NCBI RefSeq assembly: GCF_005116465.1
Contig: NZ_SWBM01000001.1
Coordinates: 992,001-1,056,000 of the forward strand
Reading direction: 5' to 3'
Source of the DNA: Robertmurraya kyonggiensis
GTDB lineage: Bacteria > Bacillota > Bacilli > Bacillales > Cytobacillaceae
DNA: 64,000 bases
This document shows, piece after piece, positions 34,652-42,993 of this stretch. A program made the position numbers and the translations under genes. The stretch's first letter is position 1. Every line of letters starts with the position of its first letter. The notes below the pieces were generated by a model. The model was not told the DNA's origin, did not search any database, and was given only the letters and a program-made list of their open reading frames with translations.

Positions 34652-35197
34652 ATGACAAAATTACAAGGTGTACTACCAGCAATAAGAAATATGAAGGACT
34701 TTGAAAAGGTATTAGTTAGTAATCATGAAAATATTATTTTTTTAGAAACTAGACTATCCCAAATTAAAAGCCTAGTAAAACACGCACATGATCATCATAA
34801 AAATGTATTTCTGCACGTGGATTTGGTTCAAGGATTGAAAGTGGATGAATATGGTTTAGAGTATTTAATCAATGACATTCATGTGGACGGAATTGTTACA
34901 ACTAAAGCAAATGTTATTACGATGGCTAAGAAGCATAATATTACAGGAATACAAAGACTGTTTGCACTAGATAGTCATGCATTGGATCACAATCTAAAAA
35001 TTTGTAAGAGAGTGCGACCTGACTACATAGAAGTATTACCTGGTGTCATTCCTAGTATTTTAAAGGAGATTCATGAAGAAACTGAAATTCCTGTAATTGC
35101 GGGAGGATTAATTCGAACTGATGAGGATGTAAAGAAGGCACTAGATGGGAATGCAATAGCTGTCACAACTTCTAATATAAAACTCTGGGAATTCTAA
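34652..35197 (+). CDS. glpP: Glycerol-responsive antiterminator GlpP
   Basis: A 181-residue protein; ATG 34652 follows AGGGGAA, and the TTG at 34649 is rejected. The TIM-barrel-like GlpP pattern is clear: HVDLVQGLKVDEYGLEYLIN, then TTKANVITMAKKH and ETEIPVIAGGLIRTDEDVKK. GlpP binds glycerol 3-phosphate and leader RNA to prevent termination ahead of glpFK and glpD. Candidate targets are the leaders at 35292 and 37907. Confidence 0.93.
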   Translation: MTKLQGVLPAIRNMKDFEKVLVSNHENIIFLETRLSQIKSLVKHAHDHHKNVFLHVDLVQGLKVDEYGLEYLINDIHVDGIVTTKANVITMAKKHNITGIQRLFALDSHALDHNLKICKRVRPDYIEVLPGVIPSILKEIHEETEIPVIAGGLIRTDEDVKKALDGNAIAVTTSNIKLWEF

Positions 35198-35224
35198 ATT
35201 TTACAAAAATTTACGATATAGATA

Positions 35225-35253
35225 TTGACAGCGCTTTCATTTTGGTTTAAAGT
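35225..35253 (+). promoter_or_regulatory. glpF promoter with overlapping cre site
   Basis: TTGACA (35225-35230), 17 bases, TAAAGT (35248-35253). TGACAGCGCTTTCA (35226-35239) fits the CcpA cre consensus TGWNANCGNTNWCA at every defined position and covers the -35 element and spacer, predicting glucose repression. Confidence 0.75.
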
Positions 35254-35291
35254 AAAGTTACAAGTTAAATCAAGTGATGGAGAATCGGAGA

Positions 35292-35350
35292 CCCACACGA
35301 CATTCGATACAGCCTTTCGAGGTTAGTAAGTTTGTATGTGTGGTTTTTTT
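35292..35350 (+). promoter_or_regulatory. Conditional terminator in the glpF leader (GlpP target)
   Basis: CCACAC (35293-35298) pairs with GTGTGG (35338-35343), followed by seven T, about 80 bases before the glpF start and downstream of its promoter. A terminator between promoter and gene with glpP just upstream is the known arrangement for GlpP antitermination. Confidence 0.7.
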
Positions 35351-35427
35351 ATGGAAATCTTCCCCTCCGTCAAACAACTAGATTAATAACAAAGTTTAAA
35401 AATAATATGAATAAGGGAGTGTGTACT

Positions 35428-36261
35428 ATGTCAGCTTTTGTTGGGGAAATTATTGGTACTATGATTCTTATTATTTTTGGTGGTGGTGTCGTAGGGGGAG
35501 CTATTCTAAAAAACACGAAAGCAGAAGGCGCGGGATGGGTTTTAATTACGATAGGATGGGGTCTTGCTGTTACAATGGGTGTATATGCAGTCGGTAATAT
35601 TTCTGGAGCCCATTTAAACCCAGCAGTAACGTTAGGTTTTGCGGCAGTTGGAGAATTCCCGTGGAAGGATGTTCCAAGTTATTTGGCTGGACAAATGATT
35701 GGTGCATTTATAGGGGCAGTGATTGTATACTTTCAATACTTGCCACATTGGGGAGCAACAAAGGATGCACCTACCAAACTCGCTGTTTTCTCAACAGATC
35801 CTGCAATCCGTAGTACAGCTTCCAACCTTGTAAGTGAGCTTGTCGGTACATTTGTACTTGTTCTTGGACTTATGTTTATTGGAGCAAACGATTTTACAGA
35901 AGGATTAAATCCAGTCATTGTAGGGTTATTGATTATTGCTATCGGTATGTCACTTGGTGGAACAACAGGATATGCAATTAATCCAGCTCGTGATCTTGGG
36001 CCAAGAATTGCCCATGCACTTTTACCAATTCCCGGCAAAGGAAGCTCTGACTGGGGCTATGCTTGGATACCAGTAATCGGTCCAATTATTGGTGGGGTAT
36101 ATGGCGCCTTATTCTATCATGCTATATTTAATAAAGAGTTTTCTGGAACGTTCTGGGTAGGCACTGTTGTTGTTGTATTAATCCTTATCTATGCAGCGAA
36201 CAGTGAGTTGAAAAAGGCGAGCAATACGATAGTTAATAATAATGCTTCAAAATCTGTTTAA
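35428..36261 (+). CDS. glpF: Glycerol uptake facilitator GlpF (aquaglyceroporin)
   Basis: A 277-residue MIP-family channel. I chose ATG 35428, 8 bases after AAGGGAG; the open frame extends upstream to 35332 through the leader terminator and is not coding. Both pore motifs are present, HLNPAVTLG and INPARDLGPR. Six membrane helices plus two half-helices are evident. The C-terminal extension (NSELKKASNTIVNNN) is hydrophilic. It lets glycerol diffuse in; GlpK traps it. Ends 24 bases before glpK. Confidence 0.94.
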   Translation: MSAFVGEIIGTMILIIFGGGVVGGAILKNTKAEGAGWVLITIGWGLAVTMGVYAVGNISGAHLNPAVTLGFAAVGEFPWKDVPSYLAGQMIGAFIGAVIVYFQYLPHWGATKDAPTKLAVFSTDPAIRSTASNLVSELVGTFVLVLGLMFIGANDFTEGLNPVIVGLLIIAIGMSLGGTTGYAINPARDLGPRIAHALLPIPGKGSSDWGYAWIPVIGPIIGGVYGALFYHAIFNKEFSGTFWVGTVVVVLILIYAANSELKKASNTIVNNNASKSV

Positions 36262-36264
36262 TGA

Positions 36265-37776
<1,512 letters not shown>

Positions 37777-37785
37777 GCGATGGTG

Positions 37786-37845
37786 AATCTTTTGCTCCTC
37801 CACACCACGCATGTGGAGCTCCCTACCTCTTTTGAGCAAAAGATT
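37786..37845 (+). other. Branched inverted repeat between glpK and glpD
   Basis: AATCTTTTGCTC (37786-37797) pairs perfectly with GAGCAAAAGATT (37834-37845) and encloses a second hairpin, CTCCACA/TGTGGAG. There is only a short T run (TTTTTA) a few bases after the structure. It may end the glpFK transcript or protect its 3' end. Confidence 0.65.
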
Positions 37846-37873
37846 TCCCATTTTTACGATAAGATACTATAAT
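37845..37873 (+). promoter_or_regulatory. glpD promoter
   Basis: TTCCCA (37845-37850), 17-base spacer, perfect TATAAT (37868-37873). The -35 element matches 4 of 6. The start would lie near 37880, upstream of the conditional terminator at 37907. Confidence 0.6.
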
Positions 37874-37906
37874 AAAATTAAGTTAATATTGTGGATGCAG
37901 AATTAG

Positions 37907-37967
37907 AGAAACCACATCGCTCTATTTAATTATCATAAATAGGGTCGATTTGTGGTTTCTTTTTTGT
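37907..37967 (+). promoter_or_regulatory. Conditional terminator in the glpD leader (GlpP target)
   Basis: AGAAACCACA (37907-37916) pairs with TGTGGTTTCT (37951-37960), with an inner TATTTA/TAAATA pair, followed by TTTTTG. It lies between the glpD promoter and gene, as in the known glpD leader controlled by GlpP. Confidence 0.8.
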
Positions 37968-38042
37968 TTATCTAGAGTGATTATGAGATTGAAGAGGTAA
38001 ACATCGCTAAACTTTAAATGGGCTAAGAAAGGAACGATGTCA

Positions 38043-39704
38043 ATGAAATTTTCAAATTTAAAGAGAACGGAAATTAAAAGTAACATGCACGCCGAGAATT
38101 TAGACATCCTTGTTATTGGTGGAGGAATTACTGGTGCAGGTATAGCATTAGATGCAATCACGCGTGGTATGAAGGTAGCGGTTGTTGAAATGCAGGATTT
38201 TGCAGCGGGAACTTCTTCGAGATCGACAAAGCTAATTCATGGTGGGCTACGTTATTTAAAGCAATTCGAAATTAAAGTTGTTTCTGAAGTAGGGAAAGAA
38301 AGAGCCATCGTTTATGAAAATGGCCCACATGTTACTACTCCAGAATGGATGATGCTACCGTTTTATCAAGGGGGAACATTTGGACCTTTTACTACAAATG
38401 TTGGATTAAGGGCTTATGATTTTCTGGCAGGTGTTAAAGCATCAGAGCGTAGAAAAATGTTTAATGCTGAAGATGCTCTAAAGCGTGAGCCCTTATTAAA
38501 TGGGGAAGGTTTGAGCGGTGCAGGCTACTATGTGGAATATAAGACAGATGACGCGCGCTTAACTATTGAAGTAATGAAGAAGGCCGTGGAAAAAGGAGCC
38601 CTAGCACTAAACTATTTGAAGGTAACGGAACTTCTTTATGACAAAGGAGCTATTGTTGGAATAAAAGTAGAAGATCTAACAGACGGTACTACAGAAGAAT
38701 TTTATGCGAAAAAGATCGTCAATGCATCAGGACCCTGGGTGGATATATTGCGTGAGAAAGATGACTCCAAAAATGGGAAGACTATTCAGCATACCAAAGG
38801 AATCCACTTGGTATTTGATGCTAAAAGATTCCCATTAAATCAAGCGATCTACTTTGATACTCCTGATGGGAGGATGGTATTTGCGATTCCTCGTGAGGGC
38901 AAAACGTACGTTGGTACAACCGATACAGTGTATCAAGGAGATATTGCACATCCGAAGATGACCGTAGCGGATAGAGACTATCTATTAAAAGCAATTGATT
39001 TTATATTTCCTGAAATAAAAATTTCTCCTGAAGATGTGGAATCCAGTTGGGCAGGGCTTCGTCCATTGATCCATGAGGAGGGTAAATCTCCATCTGAAAT
39101 TTCTCGTAAGGATGAGATTTTTGTTTCTAATTCTGGATTGATTTCCATCGCTGGTGGGAAACTTACCGGATATCGTAAAATGGCAGAAAGTATTGTAGAT
39201 TTAGTAGCGAAACAGTTACATGAAGAGGAAGGAAGAAATTTCCCAGCTACCCTTACCAAGAACCTACCGATTTCTGGAGGTGATGTAGGAGGTTCAGAAG
39301 GATTAAAGAATTTCCTATCTAAGAAAACACTGGAAGGGCAAGAAATTGGACTAACAGAAGAGCAAGCAAGAGCATTAGTGCAACGATATGGTTCGAATGT
39401 TGATGAAGTATTTAGTATCTATCAAGACAGTATAGAAAAGGCAGAAGAGACAAACATCGACCGAGTTGTATTTGCTATGCTTCGTTATGCATTAGATTAC
39501 GAATTAGCTTATAAGCCAGTTGACTTCTTTATACGTCGAACGGGGGCGTTGTTCTTTAATATTCAATGGGTATATGCACATAAGGAAGTAGTAATTTCTT
39601 ATATGGCAAAAGAGTTTAGCTGGACTGACGAACATAAAGAACTGTATGCACAAGAGTTAGAGCAACTGTTGTATGAAGCTACACATCCAATTGAACAAGA
39701 GTGA
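38043..39704 (+). CDS. glpD: Aerobic glycerol-3-phosphate dehydrogenase GlpD
   Basis: A 553-residue FAD enzyme. ATG 38043 is 9 bases after AAAGGAA; ATG 38037 is too close. The FAD-binding GGGITGAGIALDAITRGMKV and SSRSTKLIHGGLRYLK are typical. It oxidises glycerol 3-phosphate to dihydroxyacetone phosphate at the membrane and feeds electrons to quinone. Expression should depend on the leader at 37907 and GlpP. Full-length. Confidence 0.96.
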   Translation: MKFSNLKRTEIKSNMHAENLDILVIGGGITGAGIALDAITRGMKVAVVEMQDFAAGTSSRSTKLIHGGLRYLKQFEIKVVSEVGKERAIVYENGPHVTTPEWMMLPFYQGGTFGPFTTNVGLRAYDFLAGVKASERRKMFNAEDALKREPLLNGEGLSGAGYYVEYKTDDARLTIEVMKKAVEKGALALNYLKVTELLYDKGAIVGIKVEDLTDGTTEEFYAKKIVNASGPWVDILREKDDSKNGKTIQHTKGIHLVFDAKRFPLNQAIYFDTPDGRMVFAIPREGKTYVGTTDTVYQGDIAHPKMTVADRDYLLKAIDFIFPEIKISPEDVESSWAGLRPLIHEEGKSPSEISRKDEIFVSNSGLISIAGGKLTGYRKMAESIVDLVAKQLHEEEGRNFPATLTKNLPISGGDVGGSEGLKNFLSKKTLEGQEIGLTEEQARALVQRYGSNVDEVFSIYQDSIEKAEETNIDRVVFAMLRYALDYELAYKPVDFFIRRTGALFFNIQWVYAHKEVVISYMAKEFSWTDEHKELYAQELEQLLYEATHPIEQE

Positions 39705-39718
39705 ATATGATTATTCCT

Positions 39719-39755
39719 ACCTGTGTTTTTTTGTAAAGAAAACACAGGTTTTTAT
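39719..39755 (+). terminator. Rho-independent terminator after glpD
   Basis: Stem ACCTGTGTTT/AAACACAGGT followed by a T run. Confidence 0.9.
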
Positions 39756-39798
39756 TTCGGGATATTTTACCCACTTTTTATAATATTTAAGATTACAC

Positions 39799-39830
39799 GG
39801 CGATAACCCATGAAGGATTATCGCCTGTTC
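39799..39830 (+). other. Hairpin upstream of the S51-like gene
   Basis: GGCGATAA (39799-39806) pairs with TTATCGCC (39818-39825). Only a weak T run follows (TGTTCTTG), so it is either a poor terminator or a leader structure. Confidence 0.4.
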
Positions 39831-39886
39831 TTGTTGACGTATTCTATCAAGGTTGAGGTACATATAAACTTAGGGGGGATACAATT

Positions 39887-40510
39887 TTGAAAAATAGACA
39901 TCTGTTTTTGTTTGGAGGAAGCCCTCCGTTTACTGGAAATTCAGGGGAAAAGTTTGCAAGTCACATCAATGGAAAAGTTGCGATTCTTTTTCTTGAAAGG
40001 AATGGATGGAAGGAGTACATGCCGAAATATACATCAGTCTTGGAGAACCAAGGAATACATGACTTTTTGTACCTTCCACTAACTTCAAATCCAGATCATT
40101 CCATTCTTAATGAACTAATATCGTGTTCAGGCGTAATCATTGGTGGAGGAGACACAGAGCTTTATCGCGATTATATTGTCGATACAGAAATAGGTGTTCA
40201 TATTAAGCGGATGTACCAACAAGGGATTCCTGTTGCAGGTTTTTCAGCAGGAGCCTTGATTAGTCCTTCATACTGCGTCATCCCACCAATCGATAATTCG
40301 AAAAAGGAACATCTTTTTCTACAAGGATTGAGCCTGTTAGAGGATTGTGTAATCAGTGTACACTACACAAAGTGGAATGAAGAGACAAACTTAAAGGTGG
40401 CAATGGCGAAGGTGGATGCTTCTGTTGGTTATGGGATTGATGATGAAGGGTATTTATATTTTGAAAATGAACAGCTAGTCGAAGCTGAGAAATACTATAA
40501 ATTCACATAA
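39887..40510 (+). CDS. Peptidase S51 / dipeptidase E-like protein
   Basis: A 207-residue protein from TTG 39887 behind TAGGGGGGAT. The class I glutamine-amidotransferase-like fold with a nucleophilic serine elbow PVAGFSAGALISPS, and SGVIIGGGDTELY, place it in the S51 group (dipeptidase E, cyanophycinase relatives). It probably cleaves Asp- or Glu-containing peptides. The usual His (VISVHYTKWNE) is present. Exact substrate unknown. Confidence 0.82.
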   Translation: MKNRHLFLFGGSPPFTGNSGEKFASHINGKVAILFLERNGWKEYMPKYTSVLENQGIHDFLYLPLTSNPDHSILNELISCSGVIIGGGDTELYRDYIVDTEIGVHIKRMYQQGIPVAGFSAGALISPSYCVIPPIDNSKKEHLFLQGLSLLEDCVISVHYTKWNEETNLKVAMAKVDASVGYGIDDEGYLYFENEQLVEAEKYYKFT

Positions 40511-40524
40511 ACAGGAGGAAAGAT

Positions 40525-40705
40525 ATATCTCATGAGGTCCTTGCTTTTTATTCATTTCTTTCAATTGGAATTGCAGGGGCAGTTGGATGTGTGATTGGAG
40601 GCGCCATTTTGTTGGGAATGGGTATTTTCCCTATTAGCAATTGGTCCATTACTAGGAACAATATCGATGGTCAAATATAAACGCTATGAATCTAGCGAAG
40701 TATAA
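40525..40705 (+). pseudogene. Decayed small membrane protein gene (lost start, frameshift)
   Basis: A good ribosome site, AGGAGG (40513-40518), is followed 6 bases later by ATA where ATG would be expected, then SHEVLAFYSFLSIGIAG and GCVIGGAILLGMGIFP. Near 40630 the frame breaks; the adjacent frame continues naturally as LAIGPLLGTISMVKYKRYES and stops at 40703-40705. The joined product would be a two-helix glycine-rich membrane protein of about 60 residues. One start mutation and one frameshift make it a pseudogene. Confidence 0.65.
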
Positions 40706-40710
40706 TGATC

Positions 40711-40739
40711 CGCACTTCTTGTTAAAAGGAGTGCTTTTC
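40711..40739 (+). terminator. Hairpin after the decayed membrane gene
   Basis: GCACT/AGTGC with additional CTT pairing and TTTTCC after it; a modest terminator. Confidence 0.5.
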
Positions 40740-40915
40740 CGCAGTTGCGATCGATTCTTTTCATCATTTCTCAGAATGCTGGCCATCCTGGAATAGTGTT
40801 GATGGGTCTCGTCATTATCTTTGCCATGATCGTCATTGCTGTTTTTGCTGCAGTGCTCCAAAAGCTTTTAAAGAATGTAATCGATATAAAGTCAGAAAAT
40901 GATATGACAGTTTGA
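40733..40915 (+). pseudogene. C-terminal fragment of a DUF2975-like membrane protein
   Basis: An open frame without a start reads QNAGHPGIVLMGLVIIFAMI, then FAAVLQKLLKNVIDIKSEND and TV-stop (TGA 40913-40915). This is the conserved end of DUF2975 (YoaS-like) proteins, which normally have about 150-170 residues and several membrane helices. Only about 55 residues remain, and no helix-turn-helix partner gene follows as is common for the family. A truncated relic. Confidence 0.65.
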
Positions 40916-40930
40916 TTTTAGGTGATATAA

Positions 40931-41047
40931 GTGAACTGGAAGATCTACATTAAAAATGGTTTTACTTGCCAAATTGAATTTAGCTAGAATTTGTACGGCA
41001 TAAGAAGTCAACCTGGAGTTATTCTTGAATATTATAGTAAGGAGTAA
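40931..41047 (+). pseudogene. Small gene interrupted by an in-frame stop
   Basis: GTG 40931, preceded by AGGTGA, begins VNWKIYIKNGFTCQIEFS, meets TAG at 40985-40987, then the same frame runs on as NLYGIRSQPGVILEYYSKE to TAA 41045-41047. Read through, it is a 38-residue polypeptide of plausible composition. One nonsense codon suggests a third decayed gene in this stretch; chance is the alternative for so short a frame. Confidence 0.4.
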
Positions 41048-41070
41048 ATCTATTTTTTTAGAGGTGTAGA

Positions 41071-41676
41071 ATGTTAATCTCAAATATAGAAGTTGGGCAA
41101 CTCACAGATGCTCAAATAACAAAGTTGGTATTTTCCGATATTGAAGACGATGATGCTAATGGAGATTGTATTTTTGTTGCTGGTAGCAGTAAAGCGATTC
41201 AATACCGTTTACCAAAAGCGCTCGAATTATATGAGCAGGGAAGAGCGAACAAGATACTATTTTCTGGTGGTGTGAAATGGAATGGCAGTGTTGAACCAGA
41301 AGCGATTGCTTTAAAAAGAGAGGCGATGGCTAATGGTGTTCCTGAAAATGATATATTAATCGAAGACAGAGCTCTCCATACACTTGAAAATGTCTTAGCC
41401 TCACTCTTGGTATTAAATAGAGCGTTTCATTTGTATAATGTAAAACGACTTCTAGTCGTCACATCCTCTTATCATATGAAAAGATTGTATCTAACATTAA
41501 AGACTTATATGCCAGATTGGATTCAGTTCACTCTGTGTACTGCTGATGATCTTAATACGAGAAAGGAAAACTGGTTTTTAAGTGAAATCGGCAGAAATCG
41601 TGTGCGATCTGAAGCTACAAAACTTGTAACCTATGTTAAGCAAGGTGCTTTGCGAGATATTGAAATAGATATATAA
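41071..41676 (+). CDS. YdcF/SanA-like DUF218 protein
   Basis: A 201-residue protein from ATG 41071 behind GAGGTG. The DUF218 hallmarks are present: IFVAGSSKAIQYRLPKALEL, ANKILFSGG, an ENVLAS stretch and LLVVTSSYHMKRLYLT. The family has a Rossmann-like core with proposed roles in envelope metabolism or nucleotide binding. No signal peptide is visible, so this form is cytoplasmic, like YdcF. Confidence 0.85.
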   Translation: MLISNIEVGQLTDAQITKLVFSDIEDDDANGDCIFVAGSSKAIQYRLPKALELYEQGRANKILFSGGVKWNGSVEPEAIALKREAMANGVPENDILIEDRALHTLENVLASLLVLNRAFHLYNVKRLLVVTSSYHMKRLYLTLKTYMPDWIQFTLCTADDLNTRKENWFLSEIGRNRVRSEATKLVTYVKQGALRDIEIDI

Positions 41677-41749
41677 TCAAGTTCGAATTTCTCAAGCCAA
41701 GTTGGTGGTCCGTTAAGCGAATCGATATATGCATCAATAAGGAAATAGG

Positions 41750-41792
41750 AGAGGCGTGACGATAGAAAACATACTATCGCTACGCCTCTTTT
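41750..41792. terminator. Bidirectional terminator between convergent genes
   Basis: AGAGGCG/CGCCTCT plus inner GATAG/CTATC form a long stem that ends both the YdcF-like gene (+) and the small - strand gene, whose last codons lie in the stem. Confidence 0.82.
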
Positions 41793-42016
41793 GTCTGTGA
41801 TGGCAGCATATAGACCTCATAAGCAGGGAGTTCGGGAATATGGGATTTTTGTAAACGACCTTCCTCTAAAAGTTCGCTAATCCCTCTTTCAATTTCCGTA
41901 TAATCGACACCGAAAAGGTCAGCCATTTTGATAGTTGAAAAAGAAACGTATTTGGGGGTTTTAGTAGAAGAAATAATCATCGATTCGACACGCTGAAATA
42001 ACTGTTCTTTATCCAT
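41780..42016 (-). CDS. Small winged-helix protein next to the formate locus
   Basis: A 78-residue protein. ATG 42016 (MDKEQLFQRVESMI) is preceded by AAGGAAGGAG at slightly long spacing; ATG 42040 in the same frame would add eight residues. The middle (FSTIKMADLFGVDYTEIERG, then ISELLEEGRLQKS) looks like a winged helix. It is divergent from the formate transporter gene and could regulate it; family not firmly recognised. Confidence 0.65.
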   Translation of the reverse strand: MDKEQLFQRVESMIISSTKTPKYVSFSTIKMADLFGVDYTEIERGISELLEEGRLQKSHIPELPAYEVYMLPSQTKEA

Positions 42017-42162
42017 ACAGTCCCATTCTCCTTCCTTCATGATCCTCTAATTATCTTTCTCCTTAACATAAAAGTCATGCATGTTTTTTCCACCTTTATG
42101 AAAATATAAACAATATTGAACAACTATGAATAATCAACTTATTGAAAGAAGGAGGCGGAGAT

Positions 42163-42990
42163 ATGGGATTTCATCAACCGCAGCGTATTGCAGAATTAGC
42201 AGTTGAAGCGGGTGCAAGAAAAGTAAACCTTCCCCTTGTGAACATGCTTGTATTAGGGTTTCTCGGCGGAGCTTTCATTGCAATGGGCTTTTTGCTTGAT
42301 ATTCGGGTTGTGGCAGGATTGCCCCATGAATGGGGAACGATTAAAGCACTATTAGGAGCAGCTGTTTTCCCGGTCGGTCTCATCTTATTGATTATCGCTG
42401 GAGGCGAACTTTTAACGGGGAATATGATGGCAGTTTCAATTGCCTGTTTGTCGCGAAAAATTAAAGTTCAACAGCTATTAACGAATTGGTTTTGGATAAC
42501 TATTAGTAATTTTATTGGTTCTCTATTTGTAGCTTATTTATTTGGACATGTTATTGGATTGACTGAAGGAGAACCGTATTTGGCCACAACCATTTCCATG
42601 GCAGGTGCAAAAATAGATGCAGGTTTTTGGGCAAGTCTGATTTCAGGAATTGGCTGTAACTGGTTAGTTGGATTAGCTGTATGGCTATCTTATGGGGCAG
42701 ATGATATTACTGGAAAAATCCTTGCGATTTGGTTTCCGATTTTGGCATTTGTTGCGATTGGGTTTCAGCACGTGGTAGCGAATATGTTCGTTATCCCAGC
42801 AGCTATCTTTGCAGGAAGCTTTACGTGGGGACAATATTTGACCAACTTTATAGCTGTATTTATTGGCAATGCAATTGGCGGTGGAGTTTTTGTTGCGATG
42901 ATCTACTGGATCGCCTATATCGGAAACGTCCAACCTGTCGTTGCAGAAGGTAACAATCTATATGCAATAAAAAACAAACAGAGGAGGTAG
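42163..42990 (+). CDS. Formate/nitrite transporter (FNT family)
   Basis: A 275-residue membrane channel. ATG 42163 follows AAGGAGG by 7 bases; the TTG at 42142 overlaps that site. Six helices and the FNT signature regions (GGAFIAMGFLL; GGELLTGNMMA; GIGCNWLVGLAVWL; GFQHVVANMFVIPAAIF) with the pore His in GFQHVVANM are present. Placed 4 bases before the formate dehydrogenase gene, it should carry formate rather than nitrite. Confidence 0.9.
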   Translation: MGFHQPQRIAELAVEAGARKVNLPLVNMLVLGFLGGAFIAMGFLLDIRVVAGLPHEWGTIKALLGAAVFPVGLILLIIAGGELLTGNMMAVSIACLSRKIKVQQLLTNWFWITISNFIGSLFVAYLFGHVIGLTEGEPYLATTISMAGAKIDAGFWASLISGIGCNWLVGLAVWLSYGADDITGKILAIWFPILAFVAIGFQHVVANMFVIPAAIFAGSFTWGQYLTNFIAVFIGNAIGGGVFVAMIYWIAYIGNVQPVVAEGNNLYAIKNKQRR

Positions 42991-42993
42991 GAG

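Noticed and set aside
35332-35427. N-terminal extension of the glpF frame
   Set aside because: It would translate through the leader terminator; ATG 35428 has a proper ribosome site and matches the usual GlpF start.
38978-39259. Antisense frames within glpD and other long genes (for example glpK, preA, dhaK)
   Set aside because: All overlap genes with clear motifs and have no start signals of their own.
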